Assembly (NCBI GenBank): GCA_022661535.1
Contig: JAKULF010000001.1
Span: 2,914,001-2,978,000, forward strand
From: Eutypa lata
Lineage: Eukaryota; Ascomycota; Sordariomycetes; Xylariales; Diatrypaceae
Direction of reading: 5' to 3'
DNA length: 64,000 nt
The notes under the pieces are model-generated. The model saw only the letters and a program-made list of their open reading frames with translations. It was not told the DNA's origin and ran no database searches. Of the stretch, positions 24,461-37,197 are shown piece by piece. Position 1 is the stretch's first letter. Each line of letters begins with the position of its first letter. The translations under genes and the position numbers were made by a program.

Positions 24461-27418
24461 GGCAACGCCTTGTTGCAAAGCCAAACCTACCAATAGAGAA
24501 AAGGGGGGGAAAAAACAAAACAGAGTCCTAAAGCTTGGATAAGAAAATTTTGATGATGCGGGTCTGAGCTGGACTCACGACGATGACTACTACCACTACG
24601 AAGTACGACTCGCAGCACAGCAAGATAGCAGAGGGACGCGTTATCAAGCAGTAATTGTTGTTTTTTCTCTCTCTCTTTTCTTTTGGTTTTTGGTTATTGC
24701 CCCAGGTTTCTTTTTTTTTTAATAAATCCCGTATTAATAGACAAGAGCCCCCTCATACCAAACCCAGACCCCCTTTTTCGGAGGATGGTGGTAGGCAAGG
24801 TGGCGGTGCAGTTGGCAATGTAGACGACGGGGTTCAACGCACTATCCATCACCGGCCCCCTGCCCCCTTAAATCTTCACTAGTACATACATTGTAGATGT
24901 TTTCCCAATTTAAGATGTGTTCATAGCTAGCTAGCTAGTATTCCTGTGGCTGCCTATATGTCTTGTTTTTCTAGTGCGGTAATAAAATCGGTTCGAAAAT
25001 TTTACTTGAGTATCGATGGATACTAAATACGCGAGAGCTTTAATGGTACCGAACATGTGTTGCTTACTCAGCTCGTACTTTTCAGATTACACGGTAGGAA
25101 TGTTCACGGTCATACGTTGTTAGCTCTAGCATAGCCTAGTGTTATACAAGTATTACATGGCAGGTAACTTTGATCATCTCTAGGAGTAATATTAATGAGA
25201 CCTTTCTGAGCGTAAATCGCAGGGTCATATAACCTGAACTCCGTGAATGGTTTTCATTAGCCACCCAATGTACAGTATATTCCGGAGGTAGACTAGTAGA
25301 AAACATACAGATACGATATAATGTACATGCTAGGTATGGCGCCAAAACGTCGCGGACGTTGCTTAAGCGATGCCCCTTCTTAGGGGCTAAAAAAGCAGTG
25401 AATGGTGCACGATTCAATCAGGTGGCATCTACCAAGTAATAGGTTGCCATTGTTCGGGACCGGGTGGTGTAACCGATAACATTGATTGCTTAAGTAGTAA
25501 TACAACACAATGATCTCCCATTGGGACGTAGTAGACTACAGTCAACCCGTCCTAGGTTATAATTTACTAAGTCTAAGCACATGTTGAACACAATCATTTC
25601 TGTGATGCTATTATGCTTTCACATAGCCCTAACGAGCTACTATTATGATTATGGACATGTGGCAAGGGAACCCTTCCTATCTTAGAGACGCACGAATGGA
25701 AGGGGATACTAACGAGAACATTCCAAAGATGGCGGTAAACGGTACATAGTGATAATCTATTAATGACATTATGAGACGCTCGAGTAAACCCCACGCACCA
25801 AGAACGTATAGTCTCTAGGGATGTTACTCATTGTATACCATATACCTGGAGCGTCTCGCTCGTTAGCTTCTTGATTATAACAAAACAATACGCGTAATAG
25901 CAAGACCGAACATGGCGTTCTCTACTTTCAGTTTTAGGAGTAGTAATTTAGGGGAGAATAACGAACTCGGCATTAATCTGATCGTATGGTAAAAAGCATA
26001 TAGCCCAAGAAAACCTCGTGATATAAGGCTACTGGCGGACAACGTATATGGCCGTTAACATCATGTGCACCAACAACTCATGCGGCCCCCTTTTGATATC
26101 CCCCTTTCTTCACCTCCTCGTTCTGCTTGCTCATATTGAAGGCACGCATTCTCGTGGATCACTACACTAGCTCACTATTCCTTTACCTTATTCTAGGCAA
26201 CAGGAGTGAGCTCTGGATGATGAAGCTAATTCATTTGCTAATTTGCTTCTTTATGCTTTCGTTGGATGACAGGTCGAGTAAATGCGCCATTACGTAGTTA
26301 GATTCTGTGAACTCAAACTTGTTGCAGGATTTAAATACTGGCGCCCCTAGGTACTCAATAGCCTACTTATTTCCCAAATAGCATAGTGTGCCAAATAAGA
26401 CGGCAATGCTCTGTATTCTCTTTTCTTCCTCTAATTTTTGGGGGCTTTTGGTTTGTACTCATCCGACTTAAGCACTCGAAAAATCAAGAAAACCAAGTCC
26501 GATTGTGCAGCCTTTGCCTGAATCTAAAACGAGAGCAGAGTGTCGGAAAGGGGAACGTACGGGGACCGATATAAGCGACTGGTCTCTTGCTCGCCAAATT
26601 TTAAATGGTATGTTTCCTAGCAGCTAACAAATTTTGAAGAGTGAACTCAGCGTCGTTTGGAACAATTATGTCGTCCGATCTACTAGCCCTGTTTAGCGAT
26701 ATCTCAACGCGTGCTAGCTCTACATCGGGTTTTCGATTTTGAGGCAAGTAAATTCCCCTCTGAGGGATGATCACAAAGTAGTTAACAAGTCTATGAAGAG
26801 GTTAGGCTGAGGTGCGCCCTTTGTGATTAATAGCTCATGATCCTAGTGCCTCGTCCCCAGGTGCAAACAAGCTTTGGATGCTAGTAATATGCCGGATATT
26901 TTACCCCAATTTATGGGGATGCTAGCGCGAATTATAGAGAGATTGGGGGTCATGTTGGGGGTCACATTACACCGATCATCATTCCTTTTCGTATAGCGTG
27001 GGGAAAGGCAAGGTTCACCATGACGGGGAATGCGGGGAGATTACTTCTCTTGTCTCTCGTGGGTTCCTCTCGGACTGAACGTGAAATACGGAGCGAATTA
27101 GAGCCAAGTTAAGGGCCGGGCTAGAGTTGTATACGTCTCTATAGCTCTAGGCTACTCCTTGGTTATACTGCGCGGGGAACGGGAAAATCTTCTTTGTTAC
27201 TACGGTGGTATCTACCCCATGGTCTAGCAGGGTGTAAAGTGCGGAGAAAGACTTGGGGTCTCGTGGAGTTCCACACATTCCCGGGTTTGAGGTGGTGTTG
27301 AACAAGTATTTAGGTGAGCTGCAATCCCAGGGCTGATGTCGCCTTGCCATAGTTGGGCAGTCTCAAGCAGTGTTTGCGATAGAGCGTGTTGACTTGCTCC
27401 TGAAATCATCACCAAGCG
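24461..27418. other. 3 kb intergenic region, no gene seen
   Basis: Begins with the noxB 3' flank (poly-A/T tracts 24490-24720, AGCTAGCTAGCTAG near 24925-24938). Otherwise AT-moderate sequence with short chance frames. I see no repeat structure and no RNA gene. Confidence 0.45.
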
Positions 27419-29091
27419 ATGTTCCTATACGTTCTTACAATCTGCTACCTCGCAGCTTGCAGCGTAGCAGCTGAGTGCAATGCACCAAGCGTACCCCCGC
27501 TCAAAATATTGCAAGGCGGCTGTAGGTTGCATCATGAAAACCCGCCAAGCCTCAATATATGACTCTAACATGATTGTACCTAGATAACTCGAGCTATGCT
27601 GTTCTCGAATTCAACCCGTTCGTGACACCAAATACGCTCGAAGTACTCGAGTACTACAACACGACTGAGGGAAACCTGAAAGCATGGTTGAGCAGACATC
27701 CTATCAATCAAAGTAAGCTATCTCTCGCAGAATATGAGTATAAAAACCAATCTAACTTGTTTGTAGACCTTGTCATTGGCTGCAATGACTATGCTGCACC
27801 CGATGCTCCAGGCTATCTAACATCATATACTCTTGACTCCAACACTGGCGAACTCACATACATCGACGTCATAGATACAGGCGGCTTCCCCGTCCCTGAC
27901 TTCGGTGTAGCTGCAGGTAATACCAATTCTTCTATCCATCACCCCATCATACCACTAATACATAGAATTAGCACACTGCGCATTCTTGCCCTCTGGCGAT
28001 ATTGCCGGGGTAGCGAACTACTACGGGCAGTCAGCAGCCACTTTTGAATTCGATTCGCAGACCGGGAAGTTCGGAGCCCAGCTCAACAAGGAGATCCTCG
28101 AGTTCCCGGGGTACACGCCACAGCCAGGCCAGATCGGGGAGCCTGGAAACGACAACACGTCCCAGGCCACGAGCCATCCGCACCAGATCGTCACGCATCC
28201 GTGGCTGGATGTTATGTACCTGCCGGATCTAGGAGAAGATCTGATTGGGGTCTACAGCATCGGGAAGAACGGCACGCTGAGCAATCTGACCCAGTATCAG
28301 ATGCCGTATGGCCATGGGCCGCGGCACTTGGCAATTAGTCAGGACGGACGGAGGCTGTATGCCCTCTTTGAGCTCGCGGCGGAAGTGGGGACTTTCAACA
28401 TCGATTTGGAGACGGGGCTTTTGACGAAGGTTGGCGAGGAGTGAGTCCTCATGATAATAATACATGATGAGATGCCAGACGTAACCGACTGACGATCAAA
28501 AACCTAGCCTACCAATCTACGACCCGACTACGACAACATTCTCCTTGAACATCAGCGGCGCTGAAGTCCATGCCAGCAGCGATGGCCGATTCGTGTATGC
28601 TACCCTCAGAAATCTGACGGATGCTTCTCTTATTGAACCGGGCGATGTGAGTCTTGTTCCCCGTTTCCACAAATAGACATAACTTTTAGCTAGGCTATAA
28701 GGAAAAGCTGACTAGAGCTAAACTCCTAGCCTTCCGACACGATAGCCGTATGGCGCCAAAACCTCGAAAACGGTACCCTGTCCAGAATCCAGACTGCGGT
28801 CGCACCCGGGGCCCGCCAGATCCGGGCATTGGAGATTTCACCTCCTGGAATTACGGCTTCGGCTGGTGGTGAGGTAAGTGGTCCCCCTCCCCCTCCCCTA
28901 TATTTCTTTATCGGCCCGTCGACGGTAGCAAGGCTCAATGCTGATGGATGTGGTGACAGGATTATATTGTTGCTGGTGGACTCAGAACAAATAACACATT
29001 TGTGTTCAAGAGGGACAGAGCAAGTGGGATGCTTCAACTGGCGGCGCAGTGCGATGGGACCTATCAGCCTAGTACTTTCCTTTGGCTTTGA
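27419..29091 (+). CDS. secreted lactonase-family beta-propeller protein
   Basis: Seven exons: 27419-27521, 27584-27712, 27767-27916, 27972-28440, 28508-28646, 28730-28873, 28960-29091, total 421 aa. The first exon encodes a signal peptide (MFLYVLTICYLAACSVAAEC) and is needed for a proper start. The body matches the 6-phosphogluconolactonase-like seven-bladed propeller family (Pfam lactonase, PF10282): repeated blade patterns such as YLTSYTLDSNTGELTYIDV, HPHQIVTHPWLDVMYLPDLGEDLIGVY, GPRHLAISQDGRRLYALFE, VHASSDGRFVYATLRN and VAGGLRTNNTFVFKRD. A secreted form argues against a role in the pentose phosphate pathway; substrate unknown. Exon 3 has an in-frame preceding intron, so a read-through frame exists. 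It converges on the FAD oxidase 290 bp away. Confidence 0.88.
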
Positions 29092-29377
29092 GGAATAATC
29101 GGGTAGTACTTGTTATTAGGTAAGGTTAGAGGGGATAGTCGGGTGGTATGTAGTCATTGCTAGTAAAAACATGGTACTGATCTGTGCTAGACTTGCCACC
29201 TAACTATTTGATATTCATGCATTGAAAATTACCTTGTCGGGTATTAGGGCGTATATAATATGATAGACCTCGTTAAATAAGAATCACTGGGATGTACCAT
29301 GCTAATGAAAACATTCTGGATCAAAGCATTTCCAATGGCATTTATTCCTCAAATTAGAGATAATGAGGTGCGACCCT

Positions 29378-30809
29378 TTAACTAGAAGAGAACAATTTGA
29401 ATCCACCTACAACAGCCTTTTGGAAGATCCCCTCGGGGTCATACTTTTTACTGACCTCCTGCATCTTCTGTTTGTTCTTAGTACCATACGAACCTATGGG
29501 GTCTTGGAAGTGGCAGGCTGTACTCATCAACTCGAACACTGCTGCCAAGCCCCTCGACGTGGCCTCCCGTTTAATCTCATCAAGGGCATTCCTGAAAGTG
29601 CCTAGGATCTCCACATCGTCCGATTGGTTTTTCCAATTGATGACAAAAGAAACCGAGACCAGTGGGCCGCCAGAGGGATCCAAACCAAAACGGTTCTTGT
29701 AGCCGAAAGCCGACCCCCTGAGGAGAGTCACGGGAAGGGGTTCGAAAATGATAGATGCAACGAGGCTACTGTCCTTGAGAGTTTTGATGTGCTCAGCGGC
29801 TCTCTTGAAGATGTCCACCGCTTTTTCCAGTATGCCAATGTCCGCTTTGACTGCTGTGTCCATGTGTGCACGTCTGCAGAAGGGTCAATTGACATTCGAG
29901 CGGCGGATGAAATGCATACCTTTTGGCACCGGCAGATCGATCGGCCGCCGCCTCCTTCACACTTAAAAGTCTTAGCGAACCGAAGCCGTCGACTTGCGGG
30001 AGTACCATTGTAAACGGCTTCAGCTCAGGGGCTTGTTCATCACCATCGGTATGGTATACCCGATTGATACATACTATCTGGTCCAGCTGAGCAATATATG
30101 CACTAGCGACAATGAAATGTGTTCTGTTGCTCGCATCCGACCGTTTGAGTTCCTCGACCATAGAGGCTATCTGACTCGAGAAGTTCGGTGGATCATAATA
30201 AACGAACCCGCCCCACAGAGGTCCTTGTGGAAAAGTAACCATATCGTAACGAGTTACGATACCGAAATTGTTCGCTCCGCCCTTCAAGGACCTCCAAAGG
30301 TCCGAGTTGACATCAGCCCCGGCGTCCACGATGTCTCCTGATGCCAGGACAACCTGGTAGTTGAATACGTTATCCGACACAAACCCTCTACTTGACGAAA
30401 AGAAGGATAGCCCGCCCTGCAACGCAAGAGCTCCGATGCCCTTTTCGCCATTTCTAGCGCCTACAACGCTGCGACCTTCTTCGCCAAGCTTCTCGTAAAC
30501 TGAGGTCCAGCGTTCCCCGGCTGCGATGGACACACTGCCATCAGCGTGCAATTCGATCCCTTTCAAGGAACTTAGGTCCAAGATGATGACATCCTCGTCG
30601 AATTCCTCATTATCTGGGGGCACCTGCGCGCCGCCGTCCTGGATGGCAAAACGTGCTTCAAGACTCAAAGCAAAAGGCTTGATGATTCGTAGGAACGTTG
30701 CTACTTCTTCACTGCTGGTTGGTCGGAAGACTTGCCCTGCCAAGGATGGCACAAACGGTTCTCGGGTAAGTCCCTGGCGTAGCGCCAATGTGACATCTGT
30801 CGAGGCCAT
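29378..30809 (-). CDS. FAD-linked oxidase (PCMH/BBE-like), apparently non-covalent
   Basis: Two exons, 30809-29920 and 29873-29378, phase 2 junction (GTATGC donor, CTGCAG acceptor), 461 aa. The start is the ATG opening MASTDVT in a good context; an in-frame ATG 13 codons upstream would add a short hydrophobic stretch. The FAD-binding region contains VFRPTSSEEVATFLR, VVGARNGEKGIGALALQGGLSFFSSSRG and LWRSLKGGANNFGIVTRYDM; the C-terminus carries the BBE-type YGTKNKQKMQEVSKKYDPEGIFQK. These oxidases act on alcohols, sugars or secondary metabolites. The two usual covalent FAD anchors look absent: the GGH position reads GGA (59-61) and the Cys of GxxCDN is Ser145 (GFVSDN). No secretion signal in the chosen model, unlike most relatives. 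Substrate unknown. Confidence 0.85.
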
Positions 30810-33736
30810 CGTGGAACGTAGCCTGGGGAAAATGACTAACAGGAACAAGGTAGGCTAGGATGATAGGTATGAATGAACCGCAATGCTGCGGTGCGGCTTC
30901 AGGAGATGAGGTCACAGTTCATGCTACGATGTGATTATGGACATATATAAATCCCGATGGATAATAATATGCTGTACCACCGTGGTTAGCTATGGAAAGA
31001 GAACCGTGGAAAGCAAGGAGCTAACGGTAGTATGCAATGCATATGCAAGGGATAAAGGTACCAACACCAACTTCAACACCACACCAAAATAACTGGGTAA
31101 GAATGTACGCGTAAGGCCAATAAAGGCGTTGTGCATACTTTGCGAATACTACGTAGAACATACCTAATAGTGAAAGTCCTAGCATGTGACTTTGCCGTCT
31201 GCTAACTAGCTAGTCATAAACTGGAGTAGGTAATCATTGCAAAAATTAGTAATAAAATAAATCAAAAGCTTCTTTTAAAAAAGGAGAAAACGACACTGCT
31301 AATGATTGGGTAGCAATGGCGCTATATACTATGGCAGAGCCCAAAAGGGGGAAACGTAGTTAGCAGCATTATGGCCCTTATGTGGCTCTCGTTCTTTTTC
31401 GTTGACATAGCAATCTGATTGTTGGCTTCACTATGTGTCTCTATGCCTTCCACGACCATCATGCATTTTCTGATTTTGTCATCGACATCGTCAATGACTT
31501 TGAGCATTCTTGAATTCTATTCTATCTCTTGCCTGACTCACCATCAACTTTAGTACCTTAATCGCTTCCGAGTCCGATGCGACTATCATAAACCATGTGT
31601 CTGGTAGCCTGCTGCCATGGTAATTATTCTCATAAGTTACCTCGTTCAACCTTCTGATGATCGTTTTTAATGGTGAACCTCTCTGAAATTATGAAATTTA
31701 TTGCATCGTATATAAGGGTCGATTCGATTGAATCTTCCACCACTTATGACAGTTGCTCAAACCCAAACAGCAGTCTGAAGAGGTTGAGCCATGCTTGACA
31801 AGAATTAGCCATTGCTGTAGCTCAAGTTCTACAATACCTCCAGGACAAATCAATGGATGACAAGTAAAGTTGTATAAAGCCGTCGCCTAAAGTGTGTGAG
31901 TAATTAGAAAATAATGATTCAGCGCAATGCAAACAATAAATCTAGAAGAGAGCTGGTCAAGGCGGCCTGGGCTTTTGAGGCAAATCAACGTTGCACAGAT
32001 CTTTTATGTGGCAGTAAGCATCAGATTACTGTTACACTGCTCTAAAGTCCATTCCATCCAAATTTATTTAATGGAATGAAGGAAGATAAGCGGTAGGAAA
32101 AACATACCAAGTTGCTTGATACAAATGAATGCGGCAATGTGACATTGGATGTCACACTGTTTACTGTAAAGATCCCTTGATCCCACCAGGCCAGTCCCGG
32201 ACAAGTTTCTGCCACAAACGTAGCCGCCATGCTGTGATAATCGGTGGTTCCAGCAATTTAATGACCTACAACACCCTCGCTACAACTCAAGCATACTGTC
32301 CCGTGCGATATCATTTCGCATGTTCCCTTATCTAAAGATCACAACTAGACTCAATAGAATTGATTCAACAGGACAGTCATCCGATATGTTACGTTCCTCG
32401 AAACAGATCAGCAATGACTGCGCGCAAGTTGTCCCTTGTAAGGATGCCGACCCAGAAAAGCTTGTCCACAAATTGGAGATATGTGGACAAGGAAAATACA
32501 AAGTTGAAGTTGGTGCTTATGAATCTAACCCTTTCTTCCATCATTCCAAAGCTAAGAGGTCATCAGACTAGGCGCAACAATTTCGTGATCGACGCGCAAC
32601 ACACCTTGACCGAGGTAGGTAGTGAAATCTTATGTTTACCTTTACAATTGTGTAAAGCCTAATGTCGTGTAGCAAGATATATACGATTGTTATTACTGGA
32701 AATGCGATGGAAGTTGTAGATCTTGAAACTGCTGCTTGGAAATTATCAGGAATGGAAGACTCCTTGAGTACATATTGAACGGTTAGGTGTTTCTCGGCTT
32801 ATATTGGGAATTAACTTATGGGTAACGACGGTGTCTCATAGTTAATTTTCTTTTCTCTCTGTAGTTAAACCAACCTGATTTATGATGATTACTGTCCACT
32901 TGAGGCAATACGGAACATCGCCCCTTTTCTGGAAAGAGATCTCATCTCATGCAACATCTCAGGTCATCGAACGTGAGACCAAAGACGACGTATTCACCCT
33001 TTAACTTTTTATCTTACGAATCTACTGTATTATAGAGATGTCTAACCCGACCAATTTGGTTTTTGAAGAGCCTGGTAATTGCCGCAAGCTGACGTGGTCC
33101 GACATGACGTCTCGCAGATGACTGAAAAGAGGACAATAAAAGTAAAATAAAAACTCGTGGCGTGTGGTGCCCTAGACCGCTGGAAACTGCAATACGATGG
33201 TTATCGTCTCTATTGTCGTATTCAGTTAAACAAGGGACAACTCGACAAATATGACCACGCTGTATATAGGGATCGGAAAATATCAAGGCTACAGGTTAGA
33301 GATAAGACGGCGAGGAAACTGGATATTGTTATCGATTAACTTGAATGGGGATGCGTGGCATAAATTCCAGAAATTAATGTATTTATCAAGTTAAAGAGAG
33401 GAAGACAAAGAAGCTGGTGATGGCTCTAGGAATCTAGCTATAAATAGATAGGGGGCGGTATGGACGAATGCTTAACGTTAAGTAGGTGGTGTTACTTTAC
33501 ATCAAATATTCTTATAAGGGGTTATTGTAATAAAAGGGATGCGCGTAGTGGGGCTTTACTGTATATAAATGAACACTGCATCCATTTTAGGCGCTCTAGC
33601 GAGCCCTTAATGCTGAACAGTAACTTAACTCCATTGGTATTACACAACAGCTATTCCTATCCCATCTTTCTGACACTCGCCTACTTATTCAACGGAGGAA
33701 AGAAAGAAGGACTATTATACTAGTCGATTACGCAGC
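30810..33736. other. 2.9 kb intergenic region, no firm gene
   Basis: A TATATAA box at about 30943-30949 lies upstream of the FAD oxidase start. The rest is AT-rich with short frames on both strands. A minus frame at 32042-32230 ends near a GTATGTT donor-like site and a plus frame at 32320-32571 has a faintly protein-like run, but neither extends into a convincing gene; they may be decayed fragments. Confidence 0.4.
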
Positions 33737-34307
33737 ATGCCGCAGGTCTCATTTGTGAAGGGATTCCCTCTCAGTGTCACCAAGTTGGATGAATTTCTCG
33801 AGTCAAACAACCTAGATCCCACGGAAGGATCGCGCATTTGGCCTGATGAGATGAAGGAAATCTCGAAGCTCTTCAGAGAGAAAGGGGTGGACGGAGATAT
33901 AAATATTCTCAGGGCTGGACGGCTTGGCTTCCAGCGTGCGCGTGACGTGTTCGTATGTTGTGATTGGGTTCATGTTTTCGCGTCTAAGAAGGTGGATGGG
34001 TGCTTGGATAAGCCCATTCCAGCCGGATTTGATGCGCTGAGGGTGTCACTTGGCGTAGACACGGAAATTGGTAGCTTTATTGTCTTCAACGAAGAAGTAG
34101 CGTGGATCCCAGAACCGCTTTTGTCGACTGAAGAGGTAATGTAGTTGATTCCATGCTGGCAGCCAACACTGAGCTAACAGGAAACAGACAGAGAGGCCTC
34201 CATGTGATGTCTGCGGCGATGAAACGGAATCAAGGGAAGACTGGGAGAGACACCGACAAGAAAAGCACGGCGCCGCAAAGAATACACATCCACTACCAGA
34301 GTATTGA
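33737..34307 (+). CDS. hypothetical protein with C-terminal C2H2 zinc finger
   Basis: Two exons, 33737-34135 and 34188-34307, phase 0 junction (donor GTAATG, acceptor AACAG), 172 aa. Exon 1 encodes a compact domain of about 133 residues (MPQVSFVKGFPLSVTKLDEFL at the start, VFASKKVDGCLDKPIPAGFDAL in the middle) that I do not recognise. Exon 2 adds a textbook C2H2 finger, CX2CX12HX4H (CDVCGDETE, then WERHRQEKH), before a short tail ending PLPEY. Without splicing the frame stops two codons after the donor and the finger is lost. A role in nucleic-acid or protein binding is inferred from the finger only. The splice is unproven but the perfect finger spacing supports it. Confidence 0.68.
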
Positions 34308-34672
34308 GTTAGAAGTAATTATTGCTACTGTATTTGCGAACTCGAGCGCGCTTTTCGTCCAATAGTGATACTTTCGGGAGCTCAGACTAGCACAGATCAA
34401 CTCCTGATTATTTTACTAGGGAACAAGCGATTGAATTATTAACTATATTATCACGTATGAAAGCGAAGTCCGCCCTCCTTGTTTGTGGATTAGCCTCATT
34501 ATAACTATCACGTTCTGGAGCTAAGTAGAAACACTTGCAAACACATACATCCACCACGAAAGTAGCAATCTTGCCTTTAAATATCAACATAATAGATCCA
34601 TTAAACACCAATTTCGCAATAGACTACATCCTCTAAGACCCGACACCTCTCACGTTCAAGAGGCTAAACCCA

Positions 34673-34990
34673 TCAGACCTGTCCTCGCGATACCTTGTCG
34701 TGAGCCTGGACGAATGCTCCAAACAAAGCACTCTTCTTCCCAGCGGCCCGGAAGTTCGGGTCTAGCTGAATCTGTAGCTGTGGACGTTGTCCAGGCATTT
34801 GCGGGTTCTCATTGGCGAAGCCATTGGGTGGACGTTGTTGCTTTGCCGGAGGACGCGCAACTACTGTAGCGTCACTCTGTCGTGGTAAACCGCCGTGGTT
34901 GTAGTGCTGGTGCGGAGCCGGATATGCTGGCTCGCGTCGCTCTCGGTACGATGCTTGGCCTTTAGGCTGAGACGTTGAAAAGTGACCCAT
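34673..34990 (-). CDS. small hypothetical protein with 5'-UTR intron
   Basis: Single coding exon of 105 aa starting at an ATG in a strong context (AACCATGGG). It is rich in Pro, Gln and Arg, and its C-terminal half (LQIQLDPNFRAAGKKSALFGAFVQAHDKVSRGQV) looks more ordered and conserved-like. No signal peptide or membrane segment. A probable 5'-UTR intron lies at 35026-35090 (donor GTAAGT, acceptor CGGACAG), which supports real transcription. Family not recognised. Confidence 0.6.
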   Translation of the reverse strand: MGHFSTSQPKGQASYRERREPAYPAPHQHYNHGGLPRQSDATVVARPPAKQQRPPNGFANENPQMPGQRPQLQIQLDPNFRAAGKKSALFGAFVQAHDKVSRGQV

Positions 34991-35090
34991 GGTTTGGAGT
35001 TGAGTGATATTGGTGTCGGTTTGGTCTGTCCGAGGGAAAAGAATTAGTTAGTTCAGGATACAACCGGAATGCTATACTTAATAGACTTAC

Positions 35091-36107
35091 GCTCTGCGTT
35101 GAGATTTTGAGCCTTTAGAAGAACAGAAAGTTATGGGATACTGTTGTAGTTGCGCTTCCAACAGGCGCTGCGGAGTCGAGTCAAATATCTAGGTATCTTT
35201 ATGTTGATCACATGAGGGGCAATCAGCGACGTGCCATTAAGCGCTTTGGTCAATGGCCAATAAGGATCATTCAGAAATCCTCATTCTTGACCCACCTATA
35301 ATTACCCCTGCGATATCCAATCATTACTCTGCGAAAGTGAAAAGAACCAACAGCATAATTGTGTTGGTTCTCCCTTGTGAAGTTATGCAAGATTTTAATC
35401 CACTCATTTCGTATAACACCAGGCAACTAATTACATGTTATGGTGAAGCGAATACAATGTATACCTAGTAGACACACACGAACGTCTAACAATAGTTGAT
35501 TGTGGGTTGACTATATTTAGTTCACAAGAGTGTCGGGTCTGGGGCCTGTTACTTAGCGTAGGTTCCAGCGTTTATCGAAACCATGAGGTATAACATGATA
35601 ACCCCCGAAGCCGACGATCTGACGTTGCTAAGTCAAATGAGAATGACAATTGAAAGTTGTATTGGCCATAACAGCCAGCGAAAACATGCAGTTGGCACAA
35701 TTTTCGTAAAGACCGGGCTGAAGGCCTCGTTAAAAACAGCTATACCATGTCCAGCGCCTCCACAGTTGTCCTACATCGCGCTTATCTTTGGTAACTTCTA
35801 CTACGCCCTCAAGTGTAGGATCTATGGGCAAATTTGTTCACCCCAATGCTTAGTGACCATATCATCTAATATTATCACAGGCTCACGGTGGGGGTCCCTG
35901 TTATGTATGGCGGCTAGATAATGTAGAAAAGTACTATGTAGATGTCTGCCTCGAAATACGACATGGTATTAAAATACTTAAAGAGAAGGCTGTCGGTGCT
36001 GTGTGGGTTGGCTGTCTTGTCTGAGTATGAGTATTTAGGTATTGATTCCATAGTTCGACAATCTATCATCCTGTGTTATATTGAAGTTATATAGAGGGGA
36101 GCAAAAC
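35091..36107. other. intergenic, no gene seen
   Basis: About 1 kb. A plus frame at 35583-35921 (112 codons) has no recognisable features. The left end is the probable promoter of the small protein above. Confidence 0.4.
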
Positions 36108-36924
36108 ATGAGCCAGTAAGTCACAGGTATAGCCTTTTTTTCTCTAGTGGGACCTTTCATTGACTAGTCTAAGTCCAAGTCAACCACCAGCAACCTTTGG
36201 GGTTCCCGGCCTTCGGCACTTCTGGGACCCTCTAACTTCTGCATCTGTCAATATCAAGACAATCCGTGATCGTGGACCCGGTTATAGTCAAGAAGATGTT
36301 GTATGGCATGCCTGGCATGCAATCTGCCTACTCTATTTTCCAGAGACGACCAACAATCCAACCGGTCCCATCTGGTCAACCGTCCGTGAAGCATACCGGG
36401 GTCCCAGTGGGGCTCCCTCAACGTACCGCCCCGATATCTTGACAATCAAAATGATGTTGGCTGGGCAGACTGGAGCTTTATTGAAAAGGGATGTCCTTTG
36501 GATCGAGTGTAAGGCACCGGACAAGGACGCCCCTTTCGAATGGAAAGACGTGATCAGAGAAACAGTCGAAAGGCTAGAAAGTGCCCACCCCAATCGGGAA
36601 CTATTCGTAGTTCTCGCGATCGGTTTAAAATGGATGTACTTCGCCTGGGACCCCCAGAATGCCGTTGGCCGTACGCCGCAGTTGTTCATGCGGCGGCATT
36701 CCGGCCGAGGAGCTCCTTGGATAATCGATCCCAGGATAAAAGCCTTCCACGATGCACCCTGGGTAGACACACGGACTGGCGAGGTCCGCCCTTCAAATGC
36801 GATGTCTCTTGACTTTTGGTCAACGACTAGGGTGGGTCGAGAGTCACGGGTTCTAACTGGCAGGGACTTGAACTGCTGGAACAGTTTTTACACGTCGTCC
36901 GGAGCTCTACTCTCACTGGGGTGA
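36108..36924 (+). CDS. PD-(D/E)XK-like fungal protein
   Basis: The main exon (36168-36924) is open for 252 codons without a usable ATG near its start. A model with an 8-nt first exon (36108-36115, ATGAGCCA), donor GTAAGT and acceptor TGACTAG gives a 254-aa protein beginning MSHLSPSQPPATFGVPG. The central region reads YRPDILTIK, then DVLWIECKAPDKDAPFEWKDVI, i.e. a PD-X(n)-ExK arrangement (D near residue 92, E-C-K near 117-119) typical of restriction-nuclease-like folds that are frequent as lone fungal proteins (Pfam PD-(D/E)XK nuclease-like). Function unknown; the domain call is a motif inference, and the micro-exon start is tentative. Confidence 0.6.
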
Positions 36925-37197
36925 ATCCGGCCCACTTCTGATAATTACCTGTTAGATGCTGTTAGGTGGGCCTTTGTGTGTAAATAATTAATTGAATAGC
37001 ATGGCGTTCCATTACTGGGGGACGGATTTAGTTGGGATATGTTTGCATATGTTTGGGAGGATCCTAATCATGTACTTGTACGAGCATTAAATATAGTATT
37101 ATATAGCTGGTTTTGATATTCACCTAAATATATTCATGTTCTTATACAAATATCCTCGTATAAGGTAATACCATTTTGCTGTGGGAATATCAATGGG

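Noticed and set aside
27419..30809. Lactonase plus FAD oxidase as a secondary-metabolite cluster
   Set aside because: No polyketide, peptide or terpene synthase, transporter or cluster regulator in the window.
32042..32230. Minus frame MAATFVAETCPGLAWWDQ ending near a GTATGT donor
   Set aside because: The only joined exon gives about 55 residues and no known family; too weak to call a gene.
32320..32571. Plus frame of 83 codons with a protein-like middle
   Set aside because: No start context, no extension and no recognisable domain; at best a decayed fragment.
35583..35921. 112-codon plus frame
   Set aside because: No motif, no neighbouring exon, composition like the surrounding intergenic DNA.
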